A DNA stretch of 64,000 nt from NCBI GenBank assembly GCA_029379385.1, contig CM055608.1, positions 31,727,048 to 31,791,047 on the forward strand, read 5' to 3'. The notes under the pieces were generated by a model, which had not been told where the DNA came from, did not search any database, and saw only the letters and a list, made by a program, of their open reading frames with translations. Both the position numbers and the translations under genes were made by a program. Source of the stretch: Quillaja saponaria (taxonomy: Eukaryota; Streptophyta; Magnoliopsida; Fabales; Quillajaceae). Below, piece by piece: positions 1 to 12,795 of this stretch. Every line of letters starts with the position of its first letter. The stretch's first letter is position 1.

Positions 1-64
1 TCCATAATCTCTACTTGAAAAATCAATTATCAAAAATATTGATTTTCAAACGTTAAACCAAACT

Positions 65-800
65 GGCCCTTAGTCTCAAATTAGTTAGGGTCATCTACAT
101 AAATCATTTTCTGTCATTCACATCAATCAAATATATCGTTTTCAATAATTCTTAGAGTAATCTTATCATTCTCAAGGACTGCCCCATGTAATTTTTTGTC
201 TATCTCTACCCCTATAACGCCTTCCACCTGCACCATGTCACCTCTCCTCATTATGGCGTCTAGTGGCCTACATTGGATATGTTCAAATCATCATAAGCGA
301 TTCTCTCTCATTTTCTCTTCAATGGATACCACCTCAAGCTTTCTATGTATATGCTCGTTTCGTATTATATTCTTTTTCCTTTTTTATATATCTAGTCATC
401 CATCTTAATAATCGCATTTCGAACCACTCCTATCTTACACATGTGTCGTTTCTTAACTTGACCAATATTTGGTATCATATGACATAACTTGTCTCACTAC
501 CATCCTATAAAATTTTTCTTTCAACCTATTCGAGATTTTAAGATCATATAAAACTCCCTATGTACTTCAGCCACTTCATCCATTATGCCTTAATTCTATA
601 AATTACATCATTCTTGTACAAATGAACCTAAATGCTTAAACACATCCTTCGTTGTTAGGATTATATGATCATCAAAAAATATTTCAGTAAAGTCTCCTTA
701 TGTATTTAAAATCACACACTATACACTCTATTTTCATTTGACTCAATCTAAGACCTTTATATTATAATGCGTTGTTCCATAACTATAGCTTAGAATTTAG
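65..800 (-). mobile_element. Decayed LINE (RTE-like) ORF2 3' fragment
   Basis: Read on the minus strand in shifting frames, this stretch gives broken pieces of the C-terminal end of a plant non-LTR reverse transcriptase. They include a KFYR-x-VVRQVMSY segment near 470-560 (intact elements read KFYRT..RPAMLYG), a DVFKHLGS segment further upstream, and a final QKMIYVDDPN segment near 70-120 (intact elements read WRKMIHVADPT). Many stops and frame changes interrupt it, so it is a dead fragment. It ends close to the left edge of the window. I recognised it from the order of these conserved blocks, not from any one intact reading frame, so the limits are approximate. Confidence 0.7.
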
Positions 801-1184
801 ATCTCTGGTGATATATATATGTAAAAAGTAAAAACTGATAGCTTTACAGGAAGTTTCTTGGTCTTGGTATTAACATGAAGGGTGAAGATTCTGATCTTCC
901 ATAGCAGCATCGAAGCAGTAATACTTTCTTAAGAGGATGGTGAACTTCAATTACATTTCACAAACTATCTTCGATAACAAGGTTACGATTCTGTCATGAT
1001 TACAACAAAACAGTACATATTATAGACACTTGGGAAAATAAAACATTTCAGCATATACTGGATTCAAATTCAATCCAGTGTTATTTCTTCCGGGAAACCA
1101 GACACCAAAGTATCCATCACACAACTTGCCCCAGATTATTTACTGAACATGTTGACCGTGGAGGGAAAAAAAAACAACCCAGAT
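801..1184. other. 3' flank / 3' UTR of ACLA
   Basis: This stretch lies between the LINE remnant and the ACLA stop codon. It should hold the ACLA 3' UTR, read on the minus strand. I see no other gene or repeat in it. Confidence 0.5.
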
Positions 1185-4100
1185 TTATGCTGCAGACGTG
1201 ATGCAATCAATAGCTTGTTTGCAGATCCCAGTCATCGTCGCCTCTGGCCCATACACCTGAATCCATGACAAAGAAAAGATTTCTCAATAAAACGAGAAGG
1301 AAGTTTGCATTTCAACCCTCAAGAGTCGAAACTACTATAGACATATAAGGAATTTGGAGGACATTCTCAACATTCTATCCGACACAGCTTAATGATTATT
1401 TCCATTAACTATAATACAATGCAGAGACTCAGTTTTTTGCTTGGAGAAATAAGCCAGGACACTGTTCCTGGATCCTGACTTAACCAATGGTTGTGAACCA
1501 GTGACTCCTATCAACTAGCAGTGAGTGAGCAGCTGAGCACATTCACGGAATTTCAAAATGCAAGATTTCTCAATATAATTGTCATCACATACCTCAATAG
1601 GTATTCCTAGTTCGGCTCCCAAGGCACGCATCTTTGCCAAACCAGTCTGGTAGTTTGGACCACCTCTTCTAACATAGAGGTGCATTCTTGCTGCTTTTAA
1701 TTTTGATTCCTGTTACACAGGGTGGGGAGGGTGTTGAGAAAGTAGAAACCTTGAAGTGCAATCAAGATACATTAAATCATAACATACTTTCTCTCCCAGG
1801 GCACGGATTATTCCATTGAAAGTAGCAGCGACGTCAGTGAAGTTTGCGATGCCACCACCAATAAGAAGGGCTCTCTTACGACCATCAGGCTCTGCAGTTG
1901 CACACTGCAAAACGACCAAAGGTACAATATTCCACAAAAATTATAAACTATTGAAGCTGCAAGCTATGAAAATCAAAGAAACTGAAAGCTCCATAGAAAA
2001 CATAAAATTTGGGATCTTTACGTCGATAACAACTCTTGCATAATGCAACACCTCGTCCTCATTTGGGGCTCCACTATACTCAGCATAGTTTCCAAGCTCT
2101 GATGCATAACCTAGATCCCCAACCTGGTGAACAGATGTCAGATAAAGTCATCATCTCACCTTCCAACAATCACGGTTTTTATTTGTTCAGTAGCGTAAGC
2201 CATACTTGATTAAATGCCACCAGAGTACTTACAGTATCAGCATATATAACACTTGCACCACCTCCAGCTACCATTGTCCAGATTCGACCTTTTGGGTTGA
2301 GAACAGTAAATTTCAAAGATGCACTGGTCTGCAATACTAAAACAGAAAATGATTAATAAATTTCCTTTATGCTATGCAGCAGCAGGACCAATTTTTTATT
2401 TAGGTAGAGCAGTATGGAGAGCTCACTAAGAAATCAGGGATGTAGCACCTTCTATAGGTCTACATATAAGTATAAAATGTTTGTGCTACTATTCCCATAC
2501 AGCCATTCATTTTTTTGACCTTTATGGGCAAGACAAGATTATCATGGTGAAAGGGATTCAGAATTATGTTTGCATTGTTGTCAGAATGCTGATGGTCTAT
2601 ACTTAAGTTTCCATGAAAAACTAAACAAATTCTAAAACCTGTCTGACTCTGCCCATACTAAATAAGTGATGTATAAAGCCTTTATAATAGAACCTAAGGG
2701 AATTGACCACATCAGCATTATGAGAATTGTAATAAGTAATAAATACTCAAGTATAACTCAATGATAGAAAGAAACAATATAGATTCCAGGAGTAATGATA
2801 CAGAGGTTGTAGGAGATATCTACTGGGATTTTAAGCTCAAATGTCCTAGAGATTTACTTCTGGAATTTGACAGAAGGGCCAGAATATTCATTGGAAGCAG
2901 TGTATGTATATGAATATTGTTGTTCAAAATGGAAGCAACCACCGTTTGATATATTCCTAATGGATAAAATTGTTGCTACACTACAGAGAGGGGGGAACCA
3001 GTTAACATATTATGACAAGCATTATACAGCTACAGTTATAAAATTTCAGCTCTTTGATTGAGCAGGATATAAAGGTCCCTACAGATTTGATAAAATAACC
3101 TCTTCAAAAAGAGGTACAGATCCTCAAAATTCCATTCCATTTTTTATTTTATTTTTGGTTATTTACTAATAAGTATAACTCCTTAAGCATTCATGTCAAA
3201 ACCAGGTTCCATGGAGAAGGGACAGATTGTTCAGGAAATGATTAAATTGACATAATCATGTCTACTAGTGAGTCATCCAGGAAGAGAGATCCAAAGTTGC
3301 ATATTTTCTAATATAGACATGTTTTAGAAGAGGGAGCAGAGACGGGAGGATTGAATTGCAATGTGAGGACCCCTCTCTGCGACATATGATTCTTCTTGCA
3401 ACATGCATGACATTGTGAACCACCAACTGCCTCTTCCCTCCCCCCAGAAGGAAAAAGGGAAAGAAAACTGCAATGCTGACAATAACCAGTTCCTGAGTAA
3501 ACAAAGTGAGAATACCTTTTCATCCAAAGAATGAATGAAGCTTTCTGTAGGGCTCAAAACTCTACCAAAAGGAAGTGGGAACTCTATACTACCCCACCTG
3601 AATGAAGAAAAATACATTTATAAGATACTGATACTCTGTGAGATATATTTAAATTGTATAGTTTCTTTTCCAATTGAAAATTCTTTACAGCACATGTCAA
3701 AAAAGGTATACTTCTTGAAGTTCTTGAATGTAGCAGTGTCATCCAACTCCCCCCTCATGTCCAATGGATATGGCTCCCCATTCACCAGGGTAAATGGATT
3801 CATCTCTAGAAAACTGAAGTCCAAGTCTAAAGAAAATATGAAGAAAGAATTAGAAGTGAATATGCTACTTATTACTAGCCCTAACAGGAGGTACAATAAC
3901 ATGCAAATGTTACATGAAAAAAAAAGGAACCTTGTATTTCATACAAGATTGTAGTACTATTTGTTCCTACAGGTCACCCCGGTAAATATTATCATAAATT
4001 ATAGCTCAACATTTAAATAATCTTGCATAATTTAGCATGTTATGATAAGTTACTTAAACCCAAATAGATGAGTCTCAAAGCTTTAGTTGTCACTTTTTCT

Positions 4101-6118
4101 GTTTTTTTATTTTCCTTTGTATGCCATACCTCAAGTTGAAAGCAAGCAAGCAATTTCAAATCTTACCTTGAAAGACAGAAAACACTCCCATTATGAAATC
4201 ACCAATTTTACCTCGAACCTAAGAATTAAACATAGAATCAGTATATGCAAGACTCACTGTGGCCAATATATACGAGTTATAAAAATCAAATGCTTAGAGT
4301 GGCTGTAATATAATTTATCTATATTTGGTGGGAAATCCCTTGAAAATAAAAGACCTCTAAGAATTTTAAGATGCATCATCTCCAATGTATTACAATTGCC
4401 AAGAGTTTTTTTATAGGTTCCCTTCCTCACAAATGTAAAAGAAACTGACATAAAAATCAGGACTGTGTATACCTAGATATACTAACCTCCAACGGGAGTG
4501 TGGCTATCAATGGAGCACATGCATCAAGCGTCATAGATTTTTCAGTTGGAAGGAATATTGTTTTAACCTGTACACATCAGAAACCAAAAAATTTGACCCT
4601 ATATGGGCTTCACATGCACAGATGGTGACCAAAGGATAATGGCACCAGAGAAATGTCAAAATTAACGATAACAAAATACCTTATCCCAGTTCTCTTCAAT
4701 TTCAATGCCCCCACACTCAGAGAAGCTAATGGTACTGCCAAGCCTTTCAGAGATGATTGATAGGTAATATTCTTGGTCATGAGGGATAAATGGTTCAACA
4801 ATAAATGTAGTTATAGGTGCCTTGCACCCGCCCATCTCAACCTAGAGAATAGCCAATTAACATAAAGCAGATGGAATAAAAAAAATGACAATCAAGACCA
4901 GTGAATATAATTATTCGCCAATCACCTCAACCCCAAGCCGTGCTTTCACAAAGGCTGCCACTTGGGCTACATCCAAATTCAGGGCTACTAAGCCACTCTT
5001 TCCACGCTTCCCAAATAACATATCTGGCTTCACAACCAATCTTGTGGAAGAAAGCCATGGTTCCTGGTCTGTTAACTCAGTGAAATCTGTAGATTCCGTT
5101 ACCTAAGCAATAAAATATTCAATAATCTAACAGAGCTAAGCATGAATTCAGAACATGGAAAATCATAAAACTCTATGCAAGAATCTTGAATCAACATCTA
5201 TTTGGTTCCAAAGGAATGGAAGAGTTTGTGACCATTACCAAAGTAAGTCTGCAATGTTATTTAAAGAAAACTAACGGACAGAAGGAAAGAAATATGAAAT
5301 CTTATGATACGGCAAGAGGTGTAGATGTTTTTCTTTAGAAATGGTGAAATATGATATGTGTGTGTGCGCAAAAATTAATCATCACTGACACCGCTTTGCC
5401 TAGGAAGATATCAGAAACAAAGTTACAAAACAAACCAATTTCTACGAGAAACACTAAACAGTGGCAGCTGAAGTGGCCGTATAGCTCTTTCTCCATTCAA
5501 GGGATAAATATGAGCTGTTTTATTGTCTCCAATTTCCTAATCGTTCCTTAGATCAGCAGAGCATGAGCCATTATGCTAACTTAGCTAAGCACTACCTCCA
5601 TTCCAAATTTGATAAAAAGAAAGCAGGCTCAATTTCCGACCTTCCTATTTGTATTCAACAAGCAACTGGAAATTTATAATCAGTATATGAACAATCAATT
5701 TTTCCATAAGTTCAACCGAATATTTTGAAAATACTTACAAGTGAAGTTAAAGCAATATAGGAGTCGCTAATTTAATATTTTCCAATAGGAATTTCAATTT
5801 TCAATACCCGTGAATTCTTTGCAAATTACAGTACGAATGTATGAGTAGCATCCAATTCAGTTCCAATTGAAGTTTCAATAAAATTAAAAGTTTCCTTAAT
5901 CCAATTCCAATAATTCTAGCAAGCGTCCTCAAATAGAGAAAGAAAAACAAAATTCAAGGAATTCAAATACAATCCAGGCAAAAGAAGAAGAGGATCGGGC
6001 CAGAAAGAATGGTTCACACCTGAGCCGACCGAATATCAATGTTGATATTGGCGAGTTGTTTGAGGTGCTGTTTGAGAAGCCTCTTGGAGTCATACTCTCT
6101 GATTTTCTTCCTCGCCAT
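1185..6118 (-). CDS. ACLA: ATP-citrate lyase subunit A (ACLA)
   Basis: ACLA is the ATP-grasp-type subunit of the plant heteromeric ATP-citrate lyase. With subunit B it cleaves cytosolic citrate, using CoA and ATP, to acetyl-CoA and oxaloacetate for waxes, flavonoids, sterols and elongated fatty acids. Twelve coding exons join in frame to 423 residues, the usual ACLA length: 6118-6020, 5102-4926, 4841-4680, 4567-4487, 4218-4167, 3826-3712, 3597-3516, 2328-2233, 2123-2022, 1904-1788, 1709-1593 and 1256-1185. The protein starts [20 protein letters not shown]. It carries the conserved blocks [18 protein letters not shown] and [20 protein letters not shown], and ends near TSAA. The start is the first ATG of exon 1. 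All introns are GT-AG, and the exon 7/8 intron is the longest (about 1.2 kb). No break was found. In Arabidopsis ACLA-3 is, from memory, next to G6PD4, and G6PD4 also lies in this window, 34 kb away. Confidence 0.97.
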
Positions 6119-6616
6119 TTTCCGACTGAGAAAGAGTACCACGGATATGATACAGATATGAATGCGGGAGAGAGAGTGTGTGTGTGTGTTTGGTTTGAAG
6201 CGTTGGCGAAGACACCAAGGAATTGGGGGAGGTGATGATTTTTGGTGGGTGAGATGGGGTAGATGGATGTTGAAGAGTGGTAGGTACTTGGTGCCAAAAG
6301 TTACAATTAAAATGAGTTAGTGTTTATCAAAAAAATAAATAAAAATTGTTTAAAGTGTTTCCTTCCTAATTATCCCGACACCAAGTTACACTAATTAGAC
6401 TAGGCTAGCCATCCCCAATCCTATAATATATATATATATATATATTTGTCATTGTCATTGTTTATAATTTACCTAATCTCATGACAATATTTTAATTGCT
6501 TATTTATTATTTAAATAAGAATTATAGCATAGGTGTGGATGAATTGTTGATTTGTAAATAAATATGTTATGAATGCATTAGGATGATTGATGTCATTTTT
6601 AATAATTCACATTGAA
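6119..6616. other. ACLA 5' UTR and promoter region
   Basis: Directly upstream of the ACLA start on the minus strand. It holds a short TG/CA run near 6178-6190 (CA on the transcribed strand) and an AT dinucleotide run near 6427-6446. The transcription start is not resolved. Confidence 0.45.
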
Positions 6617-6953
6617 ATATGTAATCACATACAAATTGGCTAAAGAGACTAGAAATTTAAGATGATATGATATGTTTACTAATACATAAATTAGTTGAAA
6701 TATTGACAATTCTGGAGGAAATGTTTATTAATTCAACATTTAATTGAGATACTAATAATTTAAGATGAAATATTTACAAACACATAAATTGACAAAGTTA
6801 ATGAATATTTACAAAGAAATAATTACTAATACAAAAATATGATGAGTTAATTACGATTTAAGACAAAATATTTACTAAAACATAAATAAATTAACAGGGT
6901 TAATCAATATTTACAAAGAACTATTTACTAAAACAAAAATATGATGAGTTAAT
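6617..6953. repeat. AT-rich tandem duplication, first unit (left part)
   Basis: This AT-rich segment is repeated imperfectly at 10431-10810. Shared landmarks in order are ACATACAAATT, a GACTAG block, GGAGGAAA, TTTAAGATGAAATAT and ATATTTACTAAAACATAAAT. The first unit is cut by the LTR element at 6954-10265 and resumes at 10271. Within it, a block of about 110 bp (from about 6790 through the insertion point) is itself duplicated. Confidence 0.7.
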
Positions 6954-9900
6954 TGTTATAACCCGATATCGCCACGTTGAGTTATATATATATATATATA
7001 TATAATATAAATTTTAGTTACAAAATAATAAATGCATAAACAAGTTAAAATAAATAATAACGTAATTAATTAAGATATAATTTGATATATTAAAATATGT
7101 TTTAAAATGTTTGTATATATCTGGTCACAATGTGAAAATTAACTTATATCATTACTTGAATAAACTTGTATACTTGTATGTACATATCAACATGTGTATA
7201 ATAAAAGAATTAATTTCCACCACATTATTGGTAAACTTTTAACTTGAAAATTTACTTGTGAAACTTTTATTAATAAGTATAATAAGGGTGTTAAAAAAAT
7301 AAAATATATATATATACCCACCATGTTTTTTTTATTGGCTTGACCTTGACTTTACTTTCCTATTTCTTTTCTTTCACGTTTCCTTCATTTCTGTAGGATT
7401 TCTTCTCCTCCCACTCTTGGCTATTCTAGAGTCTTCTGTTTTGCCTCCTTCTCTTGCTTGTCCGAAATTGTTGCCTTTCCTTATGAAGAGTGTGAAGCTC
7501 GGCCATGGATATCATCTTCCTTGCTGTAAAAAACCCCTTCCCTCCAGCTATGGTTTAGCTTGTGTTTCAGCCTTGTTCCACCTCTTGTCATTGAGAGTCT
7601 TCTTCTATTTTGCTTGCCTTAAGTCCCTATCCATACAGCAGCTTTGTTTAGCCTACTAGAAGTTGTCAACTAGGTTAGATGGCCATAGAACCTTAACCAC
7701 CCTCCACTGTCATGGAATTCAACCGATGATAGAAGATGTGGGTGGCATGGTATGCAGCAACGGGACGTTCCTGCTAGAGGTGTTTTGGCTGGATTTTGGC
7801 TTCTTTCCTCACTTGGCTGTAACTCACGTTGAAGGAGATGTTCAGCTGCTGGTTAGGGCAGCAACACCTCTGTTCTTTGGCAGCTTGGTGTATGGTAAAT
7901 GGTAAACTGTTCCCTTGTTTTCTTCTGGTTTACTTGCTGCATTTTCTTAATGTTGATTAAGAGGTTAGACTATATGTTGGGTAAGTTGTGAGTGATAAGA
8001 ACTTAAAGCTAGGATTTCTTTTTGAATGTGTTAATTAAAGATTAGAAATTTATGAAGTTAGGATGAATGAATCAATTATGGGCTAAGGTTGAACCATGAG
8101 GGCTGATGTGGGTTATTGTAAAATCTTTGTGACCTAAGTATTGTTAGTATATTGATTAATTGGAATTGTCCACATTGATTAACATTAGAATTGTTAGTAT
8201 TGTTGAGTTGATATAGTATATTGATTAATTGGGATAGGTATATATATAGGTAGATATACATACACATAGAAATGAGAGTTAAGTGGTTGTGATGGGTGCA
8301 GCGGGCAGATTTCATAGGTAAAATAAATTCGGTATTTCGAGTATTTTCGGGGCAGAATTAAGTTAAGAGTTTAAAATATAAAATGTAGCTTAAGGTCTTG
8401 AGATATTGTCTGCAAAATTCCGTAGCTTGGTTCTAAATATGTTGTGAGTTATAGTTGTTACACTATGACTAGGTCAGGCAGTAGTTGTAGTGCCCTGTTT
8501 TTGGTTCATGTAAGAAATTGAGTGGGTTTAAGATGGATTTTAGGAAAAGTTTCTAAATAATAAAGATAGATATACTTGTCTATTAATAAATCCAATAAAC
8601 GGAATCAGATTTCGTTTTACCTAGGGAAAGTTATGTTTAATTAACTACGGTAAGGTCAAAACTGTCAAAAATCCTGTGTGTTATAGAATTTGATGCAACT
8701 TCAAACAACAAACTGTATTGATATACAAATCCAAAAATTACAAATGATATACCATTATAAATCTGTATGTGTCTAGTATTTTATAAATTTTACGAAACTG
8801 GATTCGGAGTTTCGTGGAGAAAAATATGACCGTTAAAGTGGACACTGGTCCAAACCTCAAGTTTGGACAGCTTTAACATTTTTAACTCACTAAATGCTTT
8901 CTATTCTTTTCTAATGATTTCTCCTATCATATGCTTTGTCAAGATATTTAAAAGGCCTCTTCATTGTTAACATTATCACCTAAAATCTAATCCATATTAA
9001 TTGACATGTATTAGTTTAAAGGAAAACTTTCATAGATAAACCTATATAAGTTGAGATATAAGTTTAGTTAGTAAAAGAGTATAACAATAACGTTTATGAA
9101 CTAAGTAGTATTTGAAATTATGAATTTCATTTCTGGATTCTAATGTGAACCTGATGAGACGCTTGGATGCAAGTATGAGTGACGAGTAGAATCGGGTACA
9201 ATGTGGGTGGTTAATTGCTGTCTTTAGGGGCTAGATTAGTATGTGTGATTATATGTTTATTTGAATATGCGTGATACATGAAAAGTAAGCTAGTGGAGTA
9301 TTTCAGGTAATTTGCTTGAATAAGGTTTGCTTGATATTGGTTACTGTGTTGACATTGTTTGTGTTTGATAAGGGCCAACTCATAAATATTTTCTGGAAAA
9401 TGATTTTCATTTCTGACAATGATTTTAAAAACTATTGGAGTGCTTAGCCCCGGTGGGATGGATTTGTGTACGGAGATTAATTTGGTGTGCGGGCGCTGTA
9501 AATGCCCGGCAAAGGGTGATATTGGTGTGCGGGGCTGGATTACTCGTTGGCCATTTGATTGCTTTGTGTGATAGTGTTGCTCTGATGTAAATTGTGATGT
9601 GTATGTCATATAAATTGTGAAATTGTGAAATGTACGACGTATATGGGTAACGTGAAATATTTTATAAAAAATATTACATGATGTTAATTTATATGTTACA
9701 TATTGTCTTGTGTGATGCTAGTACCATTTGGGTATGATTTTCCACTCACGGAGTTCCTAGGACTCACCCCTTTTCTTGTGAATATTTTTTTATAGTGACA
9801 GGAGTTCGGTATATAGCATCGCCGAGCTTATGACTTGCCAAATGAATACGGCTCAGTGTTTTCAGGATCCCAGCTTTGTAGTTAAGGATGAAAGTTTGCA

Positions 9901-10265
9901 GTCACACTAGAACTGTGAGGTGTCAATATTTTGGTATGATATATGAGTCTAGTTATTTTGCTTTGGTTAGGATGTGGATCGGAGCAGAGCTCCTTGTTGT
10001 ATTAGTATTATGGTTACATGAGATCAAGCATATAGGTTTGTATTTGAGGCATGTTCCTTATGGATAGGGATCCATGCTAATATCTTTCAGTAAATCGTTA
10101 ACTATTTCAGCAAATAAAAGGTTTACAATAAATGTTTATTTTATAACAGTTATTTTATCCTTTGGTGGGTTAAAAGTCATGTTCGTCACTTTGTTTTGGA
10201 TTCAGGATTATAGAGGTTAGTTCTCCAGTCCTCTGGCCAGTTATGCCTCCGTGAGGGGTGTGACA
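6954..10265. mobile_element. Solo LTR-like element (Ty3/gypsy-type), 3312 bp
   Basis: The element starts TGTTATAACCC and ends GGGGTGTGACA. These are imperfect inverted ends with the TG...CA termini of LTRs. It is flanked by a perfect 5-bp direct repeat TTAAT (6949-6953 and 10266-10270). The flanking DNA reads across the insertion as one repeat unit, which confirms both ends. The 3' part has the look of a long plant gypsy LTR: a GCCCGG-rich patch near 9500, an ACTCACCCC block near 9763 and a final GCCTCCGTGAGGGG-like tail. No gag, pol or primer-binding site was seen, and the 5' end is not repeated inside. I therefore infer a solo LTR of a chromovirus (Tekay/Del)-like element, though a deleted internal-domain derivative is possible. 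Short ORFs inside it look like chance. Confidence 0.75.
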
Positions 10266-10270
10266 TTAAT

Positions 10271-10810
10271 GACGATTTAAGACCAAATATTTACTAAAAC
10301 ATAAATAAATTGACAGAAAGATTGTAGATTTACTATAAAGACTATATGTACTAATAACAAAATTATTATGTACAATAATGATATATTTTTAAATGTATAC
10401 TAAACTCAAATATATGTTATCAAATATCCATAATGACATACAAATTTGCTAAGACTAGTAATTTAGGATTATATGTCTACTGACATATAAATCGGCCCAT
10501 ATGTTGACAATTTAGGAGGAAACGTTTACTAATTCAAAATTTGATTGAGATATTGACTATTTAAGATGAAATATCTACAAGCACATCAATTGACAGAGTT
10601 AATGACTATTTTCAATAAAATATTTAATAAAACAAAATTGTCAAGTTAATGACAATTTAAAACAAAATATTTACTAAAACATAAATAAATTATCGGAAAG
10701 GTTGTCAATCTACTATAAACTATACACTACCAAAAAAATTATTATAGACAATAACGATATATTTTTAAATGTAAACTAAAAAATAAATACTTATTATCAA
10801 ATATCTATAC
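10271..10810. repeat. AT-rich tandem duplication, end of first unit and second unit
   Basis: From 10271 to about 10430 this completes the first unit interrupted by the LTR. From about 10431 to 10810 it is the second copy. Both copies end with the same TAA..GATATATTTTTAAATGTA block (10378-10399 and 10753-10774). I see no coding content. Confidence 0.7.
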
Positions 10811-11278
10811 TATTAAGATTCAATCATTAATATGTTTGTGGCACAAAATGCAAGCGAGTCTTGAAACTATTTCAATATCAAAATAAAAATGATATAAATA
10901 ATTATGTACAAATTACTGGTTCAAGCCCTAATACAAAGCAATAGTAGTTATGTATTTATGGTGATAAGATGCAATGATATTAGTAAAGTAGAATTATGGA
11001 AAATGTTTTAAATGGAGATGAAAAGCGAAGTGGTTTATATGTATAAGAGTTTTAAAGAGTATGGAATTTGTATGCATCCTACCATTATGCTACTCACAAA
11101 ACTTGAAAATAAATAATAATAATAATAATAATGTAAATCTACATTTCTAAGAAAAAAATAATTTGTGGTCAATAGACCAATAAAGATAAAAGACATACCT
11201 CAAGGGATTGACATGCTTTAAGAAGTTGTGCTCCTTGCAGGCCTCTACAAATGAGTCACGTACTACAACTGGCAATAC
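10811..11278. other. Intergenic, AT-rich
   Basis: No gene was recognised. A short AAT trinucleotide run lies at about 11113-11132. Confidence 0.5.
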
Positions 11279-12000
11279 AATTTTTTTAATTTTTTTTTAT
11301 TTGGGTGAGAAACGGGCTCAGAAGGCCCAGACAAGAAGAAACAACAAGCGTAGGCTTACTAATGCCTAAGCAGTCACCAAGAAGCAGCAACTGTAAATCA
11401 ACATGAGGAGAAGGAATCGAAACAGATTTCAAACGACCCGAGGCTGCTGGTGAAGCTAACCAATCTGCACAGGAATTGCCCTCTCCATAAATATGCTTTT
11501 AATCTCTTTGTCCATGGCCCAAAGCTTAGTTTTGGCTGTAGAGCCAATGACAATGTAGGTAGCAAAACACCCAATCCAGTTGAAAACAGAGTCATGCAGC
11601 AGCCCACCAGCCCCACTCTTGCCCGGATTACCCCCAGTCACCAAGATGATGGTTCCAATGAATTATATTCACTGCATTGTGAGGCAACTTAAAATTGTCG
11701 CCAAAAGCAGACTGGTTCCTCCACTTCCAAAGCATCCAAATAGCAACCCCAAATAGGAGATTCCACAAAACATCCCCTTGCCAATGTCTTATTTAAGGTT
11801 AAAGGCAAGCCAGTCTTTAAGGGACAAATTAAAAAACGGAGACAAACTATCCCTGTTAACAACCTTGCACCACACACTTTGAATAATAGGACAATCCCTT
11901 CAGCAGTGAAGGATTCCTCATTATTCATTAACCTGTTATGGTTAACAAGCCAGAGAAAAGTACGGATTCTTTGAGGATCTGGCCAGTTCCAAATCAAGTT
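11279..12000 (-). mobile_element. L1-type LINE 3' remnant (zinc-binding RT tail and RNase H)
   Basis: On the minus strand 11997-11870 gives WNWPDPQRIRTFLWLVNHNR, which matches the plant LINE zinc-binding domain that follows reverse transcriptase (zf-RVT: W-x-P-x-[KR]-I-[KR]-TFLW). Further on, 11644-11456 gives GGNPGKSGAGGLLHDS and a KLWAMDKEIKSI block, typical of the RNase H domain (G-NPG-x-AG-GG...AE-LWA). The T-rich run at 11280-11304 on the plus strand would be the poly(A) tail of the minus-strand element and marks its 3' end. Frames shift between the blocks, so it is dead. Confidence 0.8.
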
Positions 12001-12002
12001 CC

Positions 12003-12590
12003 ACTGGTCTTTATTTGCAGTACCTTCCTAGCCAATCAATTGATAAGCTGACATGATAGAGAAATTGTCTCTCTACCTAGCATGCCAGTAAATAATGTCT
12101 TGACCTATCAGAAGAAGGGGCAATGGACTAAATTTTGGAACATCTAATAATAATAATATCTAAGTCCCTTCAACTATAGCTCCCATTTTTTTTATTTTTT
12201 TTATTTTTTTATACAATGGCATGTAGTGAGTGATAATCTTGGACAACTTCCATCTTTCATGCAAACCTCTCATAATAACTTTCCATTACTCGATGACTCC
12301 ACATGTTATACAAGATACCATATAATGGTTAGTTAAGTTTAAAATTCCACAAATAATTATAATAATTTACAATATCTAATTTAGATGAATGATTGATTTG
12401 CTAATTTTATATTTAATCTAACAATTTATATGAATTTTATAAATGAGTGGTAGTTGGCTGTAAATAATAATTTTTTGAAAACTGTATGCAATTATTAACC
12501 AAAAAAAATAGTTTAAATAAAAGAAATATTTATGTTTTGTTTATTGATGTGTCATTGCCCAAAATTAATTATTAACTTCAATAGAAAGAA
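12003..12590. other. Intergenic, upstream of SEC24
   Basis: AT-rich DNA between the LINE remnant and the SEC24 5' UTR. Apart from T-rich runs near 12187-12212 I see nothing specific. Confidence 0.5.
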
Positions 12591-12795
12591 AGAAAAAAAG
12601 AGTGTAAACGGGGAGAGACAGAAGGGACGCTCGCGCACACTACGGGAGAGGGAATCAGAATTTCCGAGCTTAGTTAATCTTCGTTACCCGACAGAGCACA
12701 ACTGTACAACTCAGTGAGTCAGGGACTCCACTCGTCATCATCTCGGTCACGTTTTACATCTCCGATCCCGATTTGTCTATGCCCTTCAATTTCGG

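Noticed and set aside
3535..3954. 139-codon plus-strand ORF
   Set aside because: It is the antisense shadow of ACLA exons 6 and 7 plus introns.
9211..9609. 132-codon minus-strand ORF
   Set aside because: It lies wholly inside the LTR element and has no gag or pol similarity that I can see.
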